A DNA stretch of 64,000 nt from assembly GCA_030620095.1 (NCBI GenBank), contig JAUTXW010005189.1, positions 62,001 to 126,000 on the forward strand, given 5' to 3'. The position numbers were made by a program, and so were the translations under genes. Origin of the DNA: Kuschelorhynchus macadamiae. Lineage: Eukaryota; Arthropoda; Insecta; Coleoptera; Curculionidae. Below are positions 1 through 11,244 of this stretch, piece by piece. The notes under the pieces are model-generated. The model was not told the DNA's origin. It was given only the letters and a program-made list of their open reading frames with translations, and made no database searches. Each line of letters starts with the position of its first letter. Position 1 is the first letter of the stretch.

Positions 1-94
1 TTTTTTTGCCCATACTGTACTTCCCCTTCTTTTGGAGATATGGAAGTAAAAGATTCTATATTGTTTTACAAAGCTTACCTTTTCCGGTAGCGAA

Positions 95-500
95 CGAATT
101 TTGTCATTTGTACAGATTCTGCTGAAATATCAGTATCTAGAATTATTTAAGAATAAAAGTTATGAAATTTTAGTCAATATTTGAGAATTAAAAATGGCGG
201 TACCACCATAACAGACTAATTTTAAAATTTTTGGAGATTTGATTAAAATTCGGCATTTAGGGGTATCTAAGAATGCACATCATGAACATTTTAAAAATTC
301 AAGATTGTAATGCCAACATGGCGTCGGAATTTTAACATTTGTGTAGATTTGGCTGAAAGAAAGTAGGAATCTGGGGGTATTTGAAAATACATATCATACA
401 TTTTTATTAAATATTTAAAAAATTACAGTAGGAAGGCCTAGAATGCGAGCGAATTTTAATATTTATACAGATTTGATTAAAAATCGATATTAAGTGAGCA
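95..500. repeat. Degenerate tandem repeat, ~110-123 bp unit
   Basis: Three full units and part of a fourth can be aligned by eye, starting near 95, 218, 329 and 452. Each carries a core like AATTTTAAyATTTgTrsAGAT followed by TTnGnnTGAAA, then a GGGGTATnTnAGAAT-type stretch, and ends near a short ATGGCG-like patch. The copies are strongly diverged and the array may continue beyond the left edge of the window. No coding potential is seen. Confidence 0.55.
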
Positions 501-591
501 ATTCATACATTTTTAGTAATTTAAAATGGGTATGTCATCAATCAATCAATCAATCCGATAAGTACTTTTTTTTAAATATTTTTAAACATTT

Positions 592-720
592 AATTAGGCC
601 ACCGTTTTTTTCCCCCATTTTGAATTTATCTCAACATTATTACCAGTTCATCCCCATACAATATTTGATTTTTGAGCAAAATTTGAACATAATCGATGTA
701 GTAGTTTGAGAAAGTAGAAC
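592..720. repeat. Dispersed copy of the 7.2-10.5 kb repeat module
   Basis: This stretch matches the module near 9280-9410 in the same orientation. Shared signatures in order are TTAGGCCrCC, a poly-T/CCATTTTG patch, ACCAGTTCATCCCCATA and a GAnCAAAATTTGAA core. It shows that the module family is dispersed and not confined to the large inverted repeat. The remaining sequence up to 972 is AT-rich with no recognisable feature. Confidence 0.5.
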
Positions 721-1924
721 TGAGAAAACATGTTTTTTTTTTGTAACTAGAATACTTTGAAAGTAAAAAAAGCGAGCGCTATTAGATACGAATAGAATAG
801 CCAATTGTCATATTGTTTTTCCATGTTAATAGCTAAAATTTAAAAAATATTTTTTTTAATTTTCAATATCCTAACTCTTAGATTCTAACCAGTTTAAAAA
901 AATGTTTACGAACACATTTTTACTTTTAATACCCAAAGAATCACCATTTAAATTTCTTTACCTGACAACACTTATAGAGTAAAACGGGGTAATATCGCAA
1001 CATAAAATTTAAAGGTGCACATTCTAATAACTAACGCTCCTATCTAAAATATGAGGACTGCACCTTAGAGCTTACATATATAGGTATGCGTCGTGAAACG
1101 CTCGTTGCCATATTCCTACAGACAACAACGTTGCAAGCAAAAATGCACAATGGTACACAATTGCCATATTACCCCCTATCATGGGTAATATGGCATCATA
1201 TATTGGGGGAATATGGCAACATGGTATTTTCGTAAGAATTAAACTATTTCATGAAATTAAAAAAAAAATGTATTCTTTACAACATGACATATATATTAAG
1301 TAATACATTGAGATGGCTAATAAAACTTATGTCTTCCGAGCTCTAGAAATACTCGCTAATGGAACACAATCTGCACAATACATTTCTGATGAAGTGCATA
1401 TCTCGTGAACCCAATCATGACATTTCAGACATTCCAACCAATCACATTTGGGACCTTTTTTATCAAAATAATATCCACCACATTCTGCACAAAATTCTGA
1501 TTCATCATGTTCCAATTCGGAATCACCGCTCTCTATTGTAGGTACTTCTAATTCACTTTCTGATGAACTGGTATCAGTAGGACTTGCACTAAGTCTTTTC
1601 GTTTGATAAGTAATTGTCTTCTTCTTTCCATTGTTCTTTTTATTGGCCTCTTCTTTTTCCATCTTATCTTTTTTGCGTTTTAACTTTACAGCTTCTTTTT
1701 TATCTTTAATTTCTTTTTTGTTTCGCTTTTCTGCAATTATTTCTGGGGATGTAAGTAACTCAGCATGCTGTTTTCTCTTTTGACACCCGCTTAGCCTAGA
1801 CATAACTGGAATAGGTGCAATAGCTTCGAATGATATGTCGTTATTCTCAATAATATTGATCTCATCATTAGGATTATCTGCAGGGACATTGACATTTTGT
1901 TTTAAATTAACGTTCCTAGGAATT

Positions 1925-4053
1925 TTTTTTTATTTATTTATATATTCCCACGGGCATATAGCCCATTACAAAGAAAAAATGTTTAGATTATATACATATT
2001 ACAAAATGCAAATTAATACACACATTAACAGTTAGTCACTTTATCACATTTGAACAGAGAAACAAAATACAATCAAAAAGTCTATATTACAAATTAAGAC
2101 GATTCAATTCTTTTAGAAAGACTGTGCGGGAATTAAAAAAGTCCAAAGAAGAAGAGTGCTCATTGGCCAAATTTGAACATCTAGTTAAATAAGAGTTCTG
2201 GCCATAGTTAGTTCGGTGAAAAGGTACCCAGAATGGCCGCGCGGAACGGGTTAACCTAGAAGGTACGTGAAGACCTATTTCATTTAGTAAGGATGGGCAC
2301 ATCACGGTGCCGTTCAAAATTTTATAAAACAGCTTAAGGTCGTGCGATGTTCTACGTGATGATAGTGAATTAAGATGATATTCCTGCTGCAGAATATTGT
2401 AACTCAGAACTTGGGGCTGGCCAGATTTGAATGCTAAAAATCTAAGAAATGACCTTTGAACTCTCTCAATGGCGTTTATATGTACTTGATAACAAGGTGA
2501 CCATACAGATGATGCATATTCAAGATGAGGTCTGATAAGGGCACAATACAAAGTTCTGATGGCTTGTAGATTGTGAAAGTCATGGCAGCATCTCCTGACA
2601 TAACCCAACATTTGCAGTGATTTGCTTGTGATAAACATCACATGGTGAACAAAGGAGAGCTGGTTATCAAAAACAACTCCAAGGTCTTTTATCTGTGATA
2701 CAGAGCTCAATGGAACATCCTTGATGGTGTAAGGAAAGTTAGTTATGTTTTTCCCATGCCCAAAGACAATCCAGTGGCATTTAGAAACGTTTAAGTCCAT
2801 ACAATTGGCACCGCACCACGCGACAAATCTATTTAGGTCAGACTGAAGCTGTTCACAATGATCCCTATTAAGCACCTTTAGAAAGAGTTTAAGGTCATCT
2901 GCAAAAAGAACAAAGTTACCAAAGTGAAAACATTCTTGAATATCATTGATAAAAACATTAAATAACAGGGGCCCCAGATGGGATCCCTGTGGAACACCGG
3001 ATTGAACTTCAATATCTTTAGATGTGTAACCCTGAACGCGAACCCGCTGAAGGCGACCAGTCAAGTAGCTATTTAACCACTCCAAAAGAGAACCACCGAC
3101 ACCCAGAGCCGTCAGTTTGTGAATCAATATTTTATGATTAACGCGATCGAAAGCCTTAGAGAAGTCAGTGTAAATGGAATGAACCTGACACCCACTCTCC
3201 AAGGCCTTCAACAAATAATTACTGTAAGTGAGCAGATTGACCTCAGTCGAAGACCCCGGGCGGAACCCATACTGTTGGTTGATCAAGTCCTTACCCAGTA
3301 TGGAAGAAAGGTGGTCACAAACAAAAGTCTCAAACAATTTAGGGATAGTGCTCAAAATGCTTATGGGTCTATAGTTTGTAACACTTGACCGGTCACCTGA
3401 TTTGTAAATAGGGGTAAGAAAACTAATCTTCCAACGAGAAGGAAAGCAGCCAGAACTAAGTGATAGATTAAAGATAAAGCAAAGGGGTCTGGCTAAGATA
3501 AAACTACAGTGTTTGAGTAAACATGGAGGGATTCCATCAGGTCCAGGGCCCTTACGGACATCCAGATTATTTAATCTAGTATAAACATCTGAAATGCATA
3601 TATTAAGGGAAGAGATATTGTTATTATAATTATAAGGAGGTAAAACAATTTTAGATACATCACCCGAGTTGCTGGAGTAAGTACTTGAAAAAAAGTCAGC
3701 AAAGAGGTTTGCAATTTCAATTCCAGAGCTGCTGTTTCTATTATTATAAGTGAGTTCACCAGGTATACCAGGCACCTTCCTCCTAGAGTTGGCAAAGCTC
3801 CAAAATTTGCGAACATTTGTTCTTAAGGCCGATTCAACATTGTATATATAATCCCTATAAGCCAACCTGGTTAGTCTCTTGCACTCTGCTCTGAGTCTAG
3901 AAAACTCTAAGTAGTCCGAATGAAGACGAGTAATCTGAAACTGCCTATGAGCACTCTTTTTCTGGATCACAATATTTTTAAGGTTATGATCAAACCATCT
4001 GGGAAAGTTCCTTTTAGAAAACCTTTTAAGAGGCACATAAACATCAGTAATAG
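1925..4053 (-). mobile_element. 5'-truncated jockey-like LINE inserted in the transposase
   Basis: The 3' end is the A-rich tail seen as poly-T at about 1923-1934 on the plus strand, with a TATAAATAAATAAA-type terminus. The 5' end falls inside the RT-upstream region of ORF2, with no endonuclease domain, which is the usual result of incomplete reverse transcription. Host sequence AATTCCAGG before the 5' end and AATTCCTAGG after the tail look like an imperfect target duplication. The transposase frame resumes directly after the second copy, which supports these borders. Confidence 0.8.
2087..4053 (-). CDS. LINE ORF2 C-terminal half: reverse transcriptase (5' truncated, open)
   Basis: The frame is uninterrupted from the insertion border to the stop; it stays open to 4090, but the first codons belong to the interrupted transposon. 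It encodes a non-LTR reverse transcriptase that copies element RNA at a nicked target. Visible landmarks in order are GPGPDGIP, the NYRPIS motif, QQYGFRPG, TDFSKAFDRVNH with the first catalytic aspartate, SGVPQGSHLGPLLF, and the catalytic FADDLKLF. A thumb region and a conserved C-terminal tail (IERVQRSFLRFLAF) follow. The N-terminal endonuclease is absent by truncation. The lack of stops over about 650 codons suggests a fairly recent insertion. Jockey-superfamily placement is by motif style only. Confidence 0.88.
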
Positions 4054-5615
4054 CCTGGAATTGCTTCGGGATTTTGCGGGATGAAAGCATGATCGGGAAT
4101 TATGGTTGAATTAAAAGGATAGATACCACAGGTTCTAAAACCCGAAACCCCGTTTTGAACAGTAGCTGCTTTGCACCACGCAATGTTCAAGAGTGCCGGA
4201 AACTGTAACCTACTTAATTTGCGACCAGGATGATTATGTATCCAGTTATTACAGGCTTGTGACCAGTAGGTTTTTAGAGGTTTAAAAAACGATCTATCTA
4301 GTGGCTGCAACCAATGAGTCGTATGGCTTGGTAGTTTTAAAAATGTCTGTTGTTACATAGGCCGATTTTTCATTCATTATAACTCTAGCACCAGGAGGCA
4401 GACCATCTTCAAATTCTTGTTTTTTCTTTTTGCCTTTAAAAATACGAACGGGGGGAAGGAAATGGCCTTCTGTATTTACACAGGCTATTACTGATATCGT
4501 CTCCCCTTTCTCAGCACTGGTGACGCAGTTTAAGGTTTTGGCACCTATAGTAGCAATAACCTTTCCTGGATTATTGTTTAGTTGCAACCCTGACTCATCA
4601 ATATTAAATATTTTTCTGTGTTTGTGAGTCTGTGAGTGTTTACTAAATCATTATCTGTTAATATTTGCTGCAAAAGATCGAAGTATTGTCCGCATTCGTC
4701 TTTAGACATACCCCGCGCTCGCGCTACAGACATTCCCTGTGCTTTGCGAATTGACAGTTCAGGATGTCTCTGCATAAACGAGACAAACCAGTCATGACCA
4801 GCTTGCTTTTTATCGATATTGAATTTATTTTCAGTATTATTTTGAACCGCAAAAGAAAATGCAATTTTCTTCACATCAACTGATGTAAGTGCTTTTCCAT
4901 AGTTTGAATGTATTTTACCAAACTTGCTTCATGATCTGAACTCAGGCAACTTTTGCGATCTAATTTTGCTTTACTGAGGATCCCAGATTGCATTCTTCTC
5001 ATCAAAGTACGCGCAGGAACATTGTACGTACGGCTAAGTTGTCGAACTGACCCTCTACCATCTCGAAGGTCTTCAATAGCATTCCGAAGATCTTCTTCTG
5101 ACCATAAAGCCCTTACGTTTTTCCGTACATAAGTTTGAGGCATCTGAAATAAAACAAAAAGGGGTAATATGTCGCTGCTGAAAATTATAACATAACTAAA
5201 AAGGAGTAATACGCCGCAGTTAAAAATTATAACGCATATTACCCCACAATGAAACCAAACAAAAACTTAATCACAACGATTATTTAAGATGCGTATAACG
5301 GATTGTGCCGCCAAAAAAAGTAAGGTTATGAATCATATTTTTCCATACTTCTATCAAAATTGCTCAAATCTACTTGAAACTTACTTCACCACTATATATA
5401 TGTTAATATTAGAATTTTTTATAAACGGTATTTACCTTTATACTGATGTTATCCACTAAAAAACGAACTAATTTGCTTTGTAAATGACTCACGCGTGCCT
5501 TCTGTCTCACACTACTATACTAAAAGGAACATGGTTGCCAACTATTGCCTCGTAAAGAAAATATCGAACTGCGGCGTATTACCCAGCGCGGCATATTTCC
5601 CCACTTTACTCTATA

Positions 5616-7207
5616 AAAAATTGGTCCAACTCTAGTCAAAATTAAAAAAAAACGCGAAATCGTCCGAAACTTTATTATTTCCCCAAAATCTAGTGAGTTT
5701 CGAAATCGCAGTACGTTTTTTTGAGCGTGAGACGCCCTTCGACTATTTTAATACAGTATAGGTATATTCTATAATTATTTTAATTCTCTGAGAGGAAAAA
5801 CTATTATAATCGGAAAAAAAAATCACCTCAGAGTCTTTTTGTATTATTTTGCTTCTGAAGATTCTCACATGACCCCCGACGAAATAAACGTTCTATTATA
5901 CTGAACCGGATTGGTCAATACGTCATGTGACCCAAAATAAGTGAATAAGGTATCTTCCCTTAGACATGTCTCCTGGAAAAGGAAATCTTGCTGTTTACTT
6001 AGTGATTAAACGAAAATTCCAAACTTAAACGGCCATTTTTTTACAAACTCACATTGCCGCACCATAGTTAGGTCAACTAAAGCTCCTAGTTTCGCAATGT
6101 CCAAGATAAAGTCAATAAAACTTACTTATTAAATATTTAAAAAATTAATGTTCTTCTAATGTCACCGCACCTTTAGAACGCTGCTTTTTAAAGTAAGGCA
6201 ACATATAATTAGAAGATTTGAGCCATATCAACAAATACACAATAATACATTAAAACACATGCAGTAGTGACGCTAAGAAACGCTTGGGATCTAATAAAAT
6301 ATTTTTTAGCAAATTAATTTCTTTAATGTTAAAATTTATTGTAGTTCCACGACCAGCTATTGGTTTTTAAGCCACGCCGGTCACGTGACCCTGTAACAAT
6401 GTTTACTGTAGACTATTATACTATTTTACTACAAGGATCCCTTATCAATGAAAGTGGGATGGTCTAATACCACAGTGGGATGGTCTAATACGTGGAGTTG
6501 TCGATCGGGTTTGCCATAGCTAACTAAAACTCTTGTTACTAGTGAAATCTGATCTGAGACTTTGGGTATTTTAGTTTTTATTTTACTATTTTGCAATAAA
6601 AGTAATTTCTTTATACTAGAAACTACTACTGGAAATACATTACTATTCTCTGTATGAAAATTTTATTGCATCATGTTTAAACATATTCACCGTAATATAA
6701 ATTGGTATAAACATAGGTGTTCCTGGCTAGGCTTGGCATTGTCGTACGATCGACCTTATACTGTGAGGTAATCTTGGCAGTGGCTAAATATGTAAATAAT
6801 GAACTCTATTTTTATTCTTCCTCTAAGGTCGGACCCTTTGTTGTTGGGAGGTCCAGTTTCGGCTAACGGCTTTAACAGTTAGACATCATAAAACACGGCT
6901 GAAATCATGAACTGGCTCGAAATAAAGTTTCAACAATGTAAGAAACTTGAACTGAACTCTTATTTAATTATGAGGTGGAATTTCATTTTAGATTATTTTA
7001 TGATTTCTCTCTTTACACCCTACCGCTTTTTTTAAAGATTACCTTTTATTTTAGTTAATAGTTTTTATATGTAAGAAATTTGAAGTGGACTCTTAATTAT
7101 GATTTGCAATATCATTCAGATTATTTAATGATTCTGCTCTTTGCATCCTTTCACTTTTTTACAGTTTATTTTGTAGTTTTATTCTTGTTCTAATAAAACG
7201 TTAATTT
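5616..7207. other. Non-coding, AT-rich; contains a 21-bp tandem duplication
   Basis: No gene-like frame is seen. AGTGGGATGGTCTAATAC occurs twice, 21 bp apart (6453 and 6474). Short GTCACGTGACC-type palindromes occur near 6370. The rest is AT-rich sequence of unknown origin. Confidence 0.4.
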
Positions 7208-10200
7208 TGTGACTTCAAATTTTGGTCAAAAATTAAGGGTCATATGGGGATGACCTGGTAATATTTTGGTAAAAATCCAATATGGGGAAACAAAATTGCG
7301 GCCTTGTGATATGTTAAAAAATTATTATTAAAAAACTTCGTATCCAGTTTATCACAAATTTGGCAAAAAGTCAAGTATTATGTTGGAATCAACAAGAAAC
7401 ATTTTGGTACGAATCCAAGATGGCGAAACAAAATGGCGGCTTAATAAAATATTTAATAATTCAGCCTGAATAAACTGCTTAATGGTTTGACTTCAAATTG
7501 TGTGCCATAACTAATTGTGGTATAGAGAACAACTAGTAAAATGGGGGTACTAATTCAAGATGGCCAAACAAAATGTTTTTAATCAAAATCACCCTCTCAG
7601 GTTCAACACATCTTTACGTTTTAGCTTCCCTAGATGCGAGAAATAATGTATTATCAATTCCGTCGGTCCGTTTGTCGGTCTGTCTGTCTGTCACTTCGTT
7701 GCATAGCTTAAAGACTACTTATCCGATTGATTTCAAACCTTGGTTAAAAATTAAGGGTCATATGGGAATGGCGGCCTAATAAATTGTTAAAAAATTATTA
7801 AAAAACTATTCATCCAATTTATCTTAAATTTTGCAAAAAACATCAAGAATTATGTCGGAATCAACTGGTAATATTTTGGTACGAATCCAAGATGGCGAAA
7901 CAAAATGGCGGTTTAGTAAAATATTTAAAAATTCAGCCTGAAAAACTGCTTAATGGTTTTGTGTAGGGATCATCTGGTAAAATTATGGTACTAATTCAAG
8001 ATGGCGGCCAAATAAAATGTTTGTAATCGTGAAAAAATCACACTCTCAGCTTTTACACATCTTCACGTTTTAGCGTTTCTAGATGCCAAAAAATATGTTT
8101 CATCAATTCCGTCGGTCCGGCTGTCTGTCTGTCAGCTCGAGGCATAGCTTAAAGACTACTTACCCGATTAACTTAAAATTTTTATCAAAAATTAACGGTC
8201 ATATCGGGATGACCAGGAAATATTTTGGTAAAAATCCAAGATGGCAAAACAAAATGGCGGCCTAATGAAATGTTAAAAAAATTGTTATGAAAAAACTCCC
8301 TAGCTGCTAAAAAACATGTTTTTCAATTCCGTCGGTCCGTCTGTCAGTTCTCGACATAGTTTAAACACTACTTACCCGATTGACTTCAAATTTTGACCAA
8401 AAATTAAGGGTCATATTGGGATGACCTGGTAAACTTTTAGTAAAATCCAATATGGCGGAACAATGATTAAAAACTTTTGTTAGAGTGTCTTTTTTCAAAT
8501 TGTCGACGTTTTGCAACTTAATTGTTGCATCCTCAGGACACATAAATCCTATATCCTGCATGGAACCTATATTATCAGTTTTTACCTACTTCGTTGGTCT
8601 GCATACATTTCCCAGATATTAAGTTTCTAAATGATTTTCGGTAATAATACTCTTGTTAGAGTGGTGTATTTTTTGGGGTTAGGATCCAGTAAAAAAAAAC
8701 AAAAGTCTATTAAACAAAGTTTTTCCATAATAATTTTTTTAACATTTCATTAGGCCGCCGTTTTGTTTTGCCACATTGTATTTTTTCCGAAATATTACCC
8801 GATTATCCCTATATGACTCTTAATTCTTGGTTAAAATTTCAAGACAATCGGGTAAGTAGTCTTTAATCTATGACGCGAATTGTCACAGACAGACGAACCG
8901 ACGGAATTCATAAAACATATTTTTTGGCATCTAGGAACGCTAAAACGTAAAGATGTGTAAACCCTGAGAGGGGGATTTTTTCCTGATTACAAACATTTTA
9001 TTTGGCCGCCATTTTGTTCGGCCATCTAGAATTTGGACCACAATTTTACGAGTTGATCCCTATACCACAATTAGTTATGACATACAATTTGAAATCGAAC
9101 CATTAAGCAGTTTTTCAGGCTGAATTGTTAAATATTTTATAAAGCCGCCATTTTGTTTTGCCATCTTGGATTCTTACCAAAATGGTACCAGTTGGTACCA
9201 ACATAATACTTGATGGTTTTTGCAAAATTTGAGATAAATTGGATGAGTAGTTTTTTAATATTTTTTTTTAACATTTCATTAGGCCGACATTTTGTTCCGC
9301 CATATTGGATTTTACCAAAATATTACCAGCCCATCCCCATATGACCCTTAATTTTTGACCAAAATTTGAAGTCAATCGGGTAAGTACTCTTTAAGCTATG
9401 CTGTGAACTGACAGACAGACAGACCGATAGAGGGTCGGACGGAATTGATAAAACTTATTTTTTGGCATCTAGGGACGCTAAAACGTAAAGATGTGTAAAA
9501 CCTAAGACGGTGATTTTTCGCGATTACAAATATTTTATTTAGCCGCCATTTTGTTCAGCCATCTTGAATTAGTATACTATTTTACTAGTTGATACCCATG
9601 CCACAATTAGTTATGGCACACAATGTAAAATCAAACCATTTAGTAGTTTTCTCAGGATGAATTTTTAAATATTTTAATGAGCTGCCATTTTGTTCCGCCA
9701 TCTTGGAATTGTACGAACATGCTACCAGTTGATTCCAACATAATACTTGACGTTTTTACAAAATTTGAGATAAATTGGATGAGTAGTTTTTTAATAATAA
9801 TTCTTTAAACATTTCGCTAGGCCGTCATTTGGTTTCGCCATATTGGATAGGGCGTAAATAGTAAGGTAAATAGTCTTTATACCATTCCGCGAAATGTTTG
9901 ACAGCCAAACAGACAGACATACCGACAGACGGATCGGCGAGATTGATAAAACATATTTTTTTGCATGTAGCGACGCTAAAACGTAAAGATCTATGAACCC
10001 TGAGAGGGTGAGTGAGGGTGATTTATCACAATTACAAACATTTTATTTAGCCGCAATTTTGTTCGGCCATCTTAAATTTGTACCATTATTTTACTAGTTG
10101 ATCTCTTTACCACAGTTAGTTATGGCACGAATTCGAAATCAAACCATTAAGCAGTTTTTCAGGCCGAATTTTTAAATAATTTATTAAGCCCCCATTTTAT

Positions 10201-10510
10201 TCCGCCATCTTGGATTCGTACCAAAATGTTACCAGTTGATTCCAACATACTACTAGATGTTTTTGCAAAATTTGAGATAAATTGGATGAGTAGTTTTTTT
10301 AATAATAAATGTTTTAACATTTTATTAGGCCGCCATTTTGTTTCGCCATATTGGACTTTTACCATGTCATCCCTAAATGACCCTTAATTGACTAAAAATT
10401 GAACTCAATCGAGTACGTAGATTTTTAGCTACGCTAACAGAACGGAGTTAACAAAATATGTTTTTCGTCATTTAAGGCCCATGAAGATCTGAAAAGATCT
10501 CGGAGAGTGA
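7208..10510. repeat. Large inverted repeat of ~520-bp modules (foldback-like)
   Basis: The left arm (7208-8460) carries modules reading forward, with AAATTAAGGGTCATATnGG at about 7231, 7750, 8190 and 8397. The right arm (8700-10510) carries the same modules in reverse complement near 8818, 9344, 9850 and 10379. Each module combines a CGGTCCGTCTGTCTGTC-like patch, a CTAGATGCnAAAAAAT patch, and several ATGGCGGCC/CCATCTTGGAT patches. The centre at about 8465-8700 is unique. No transposase is encoded, so this is either a foldback element or a non-autonomous composite of unknown family. Confidence 0.8.
8500..8538 (-). other. Penelope-like terminal motif (hammerhead-like) at palindrome centre
   Basis: On the minus strand the sequence CTGAGGA is followed by a TGCAAC...GTTGCA hairpin, then AAAAC and GTCGAC. 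This follows the layout CUGANGA, stem II, GAAAC found in hammerhead ribozymes of Penelope-like elements, but the GAAA is degraded to AAAA and the flanks are not checked. It may be a small Penelope-derived scrap. Confidence 0.3.
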
Positions 10511-10943
10511 TTTTTTTCACGATGACAATACTTCCCTTTTACGAGGAATGTAAAAAGGTAACTATGTCAATGAAAACTGGGCACCCTGTAGAATGTAATT
10601 ATTATAAAACTTTGTAGCCCTGTTTACCAAATAATATAATACATGTGTGGCAAAAATATTTCAAAATTGGCCATTAAATACCTAATCTAATTTATTTTGA
10701 ATATATTTAATTTTGGATTTTGATTAAAAATTTGCATGGTCCACTTAAAATCTTAGTTTTGAACATTCAGATTATAAAAAACAAAAGAATTGTCATAATA
10801 GAAGATTTGTACTCAGCAATGCCGGTCCTGCCCAGCTGCTTCCAAATAAAAGAAATTACATTGCCTTTAGCCGTTTAGCAGCAGCCGTATGTCTGGGTCG
10901 GTCGGTGCCTTTAGCCAGACAAGGACAGCTGTAGTTTACTGAC
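10511..10943. other. Non-coding spacer
   Basis: AT-rich sequence without recognised repeats or frames. It ends at the target duplication of the hAT-like element. Confidence 0.3.
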
Positions 10944-11244
10944 GTGAATAGTAGGGCGGAGCAATGGTTATAGGTGCAAAAATAAACTGATTATTTTTGT
11001 TTAGCCTGGGTGCGGAATGGTTGTCTCTTGTTTAAATAAATATGCGTGTAAATTTTCTCTTAAAAATATTTAGGTCCTTAGGTTCCTTTTTCATTTTTAA
11101 TATGGGAAAAATGTGAAAATTTTAATTTTTTTTGCAGCGCCTCGCATGTTTTTTTTTTAAAAAAAAAACAACAACCCAGAATCCACCACGAGGAGGTGGC
11201 TGCAGAACGGATTCCACCACCCACCCTCCCATTATTCTAAAAAC

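Larger units (their letters stand above)
1327..5143 (-). pseudogene. Broken psq-HTH / DDE_1 transposase with C-terminal PHD-like finger
   Basis: Read on the minus strand, the protein starts MPQTYVRK at 5143 with a pipsqueak-type HTH (LSRTYNVPARTLMRRM). A CENP-B-like segment follows (HPELSIRKAQ), then the DDE core (FNIDESG and QPLDRSFF). The C-terminal part, 1327-1914, has a lysine-rich linker and a PHD-like finger (CAECGGYY to CADCVP). Frameshifts occur near 4885, 4610 and 4320. The segment that should hold the second catalytic aspartate is missing near 4325, where DIFKTT runs almost directly into LPSHTTHW, so there is an internal deletion. The LINE splits the frame at about 4054. This copy cannot make a functional transposase. 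Many insect relatives share this domain order. Confidence 0.85.
977..5611 (-). mobile_element. psq/DDE_1 (pogo-Tigger-like) DNA transposon, interrupted by a LINE
   Basis: The two ends form imperfect terminal inverted repeats. GAGTAAAACGGGGTAATAT at the left pairs with the complement of the right end, which reads GAGTAAAGTGGGGAAATAT. Both are flanked by TA (TATA on each side), the target duplication expected of Tc1/mariner-pogo elements. Variants of GGGGTAATAT(G/C)GC recur inside both ends (about 1163-1221 and 5161-5245), probably as subterminal transposase-binding repeats. The transposase lies on the minus strand and is broken. The inner part, about 1925-4053, is a later LINE insertion. Confidence 0.85.

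Noticed and set aside
8083..8265. Small open frames across the 7.2-10.5 kb repeat
   Set aside because: Each copy of the module gives a slightly different short frame, with no shared protein sequence.
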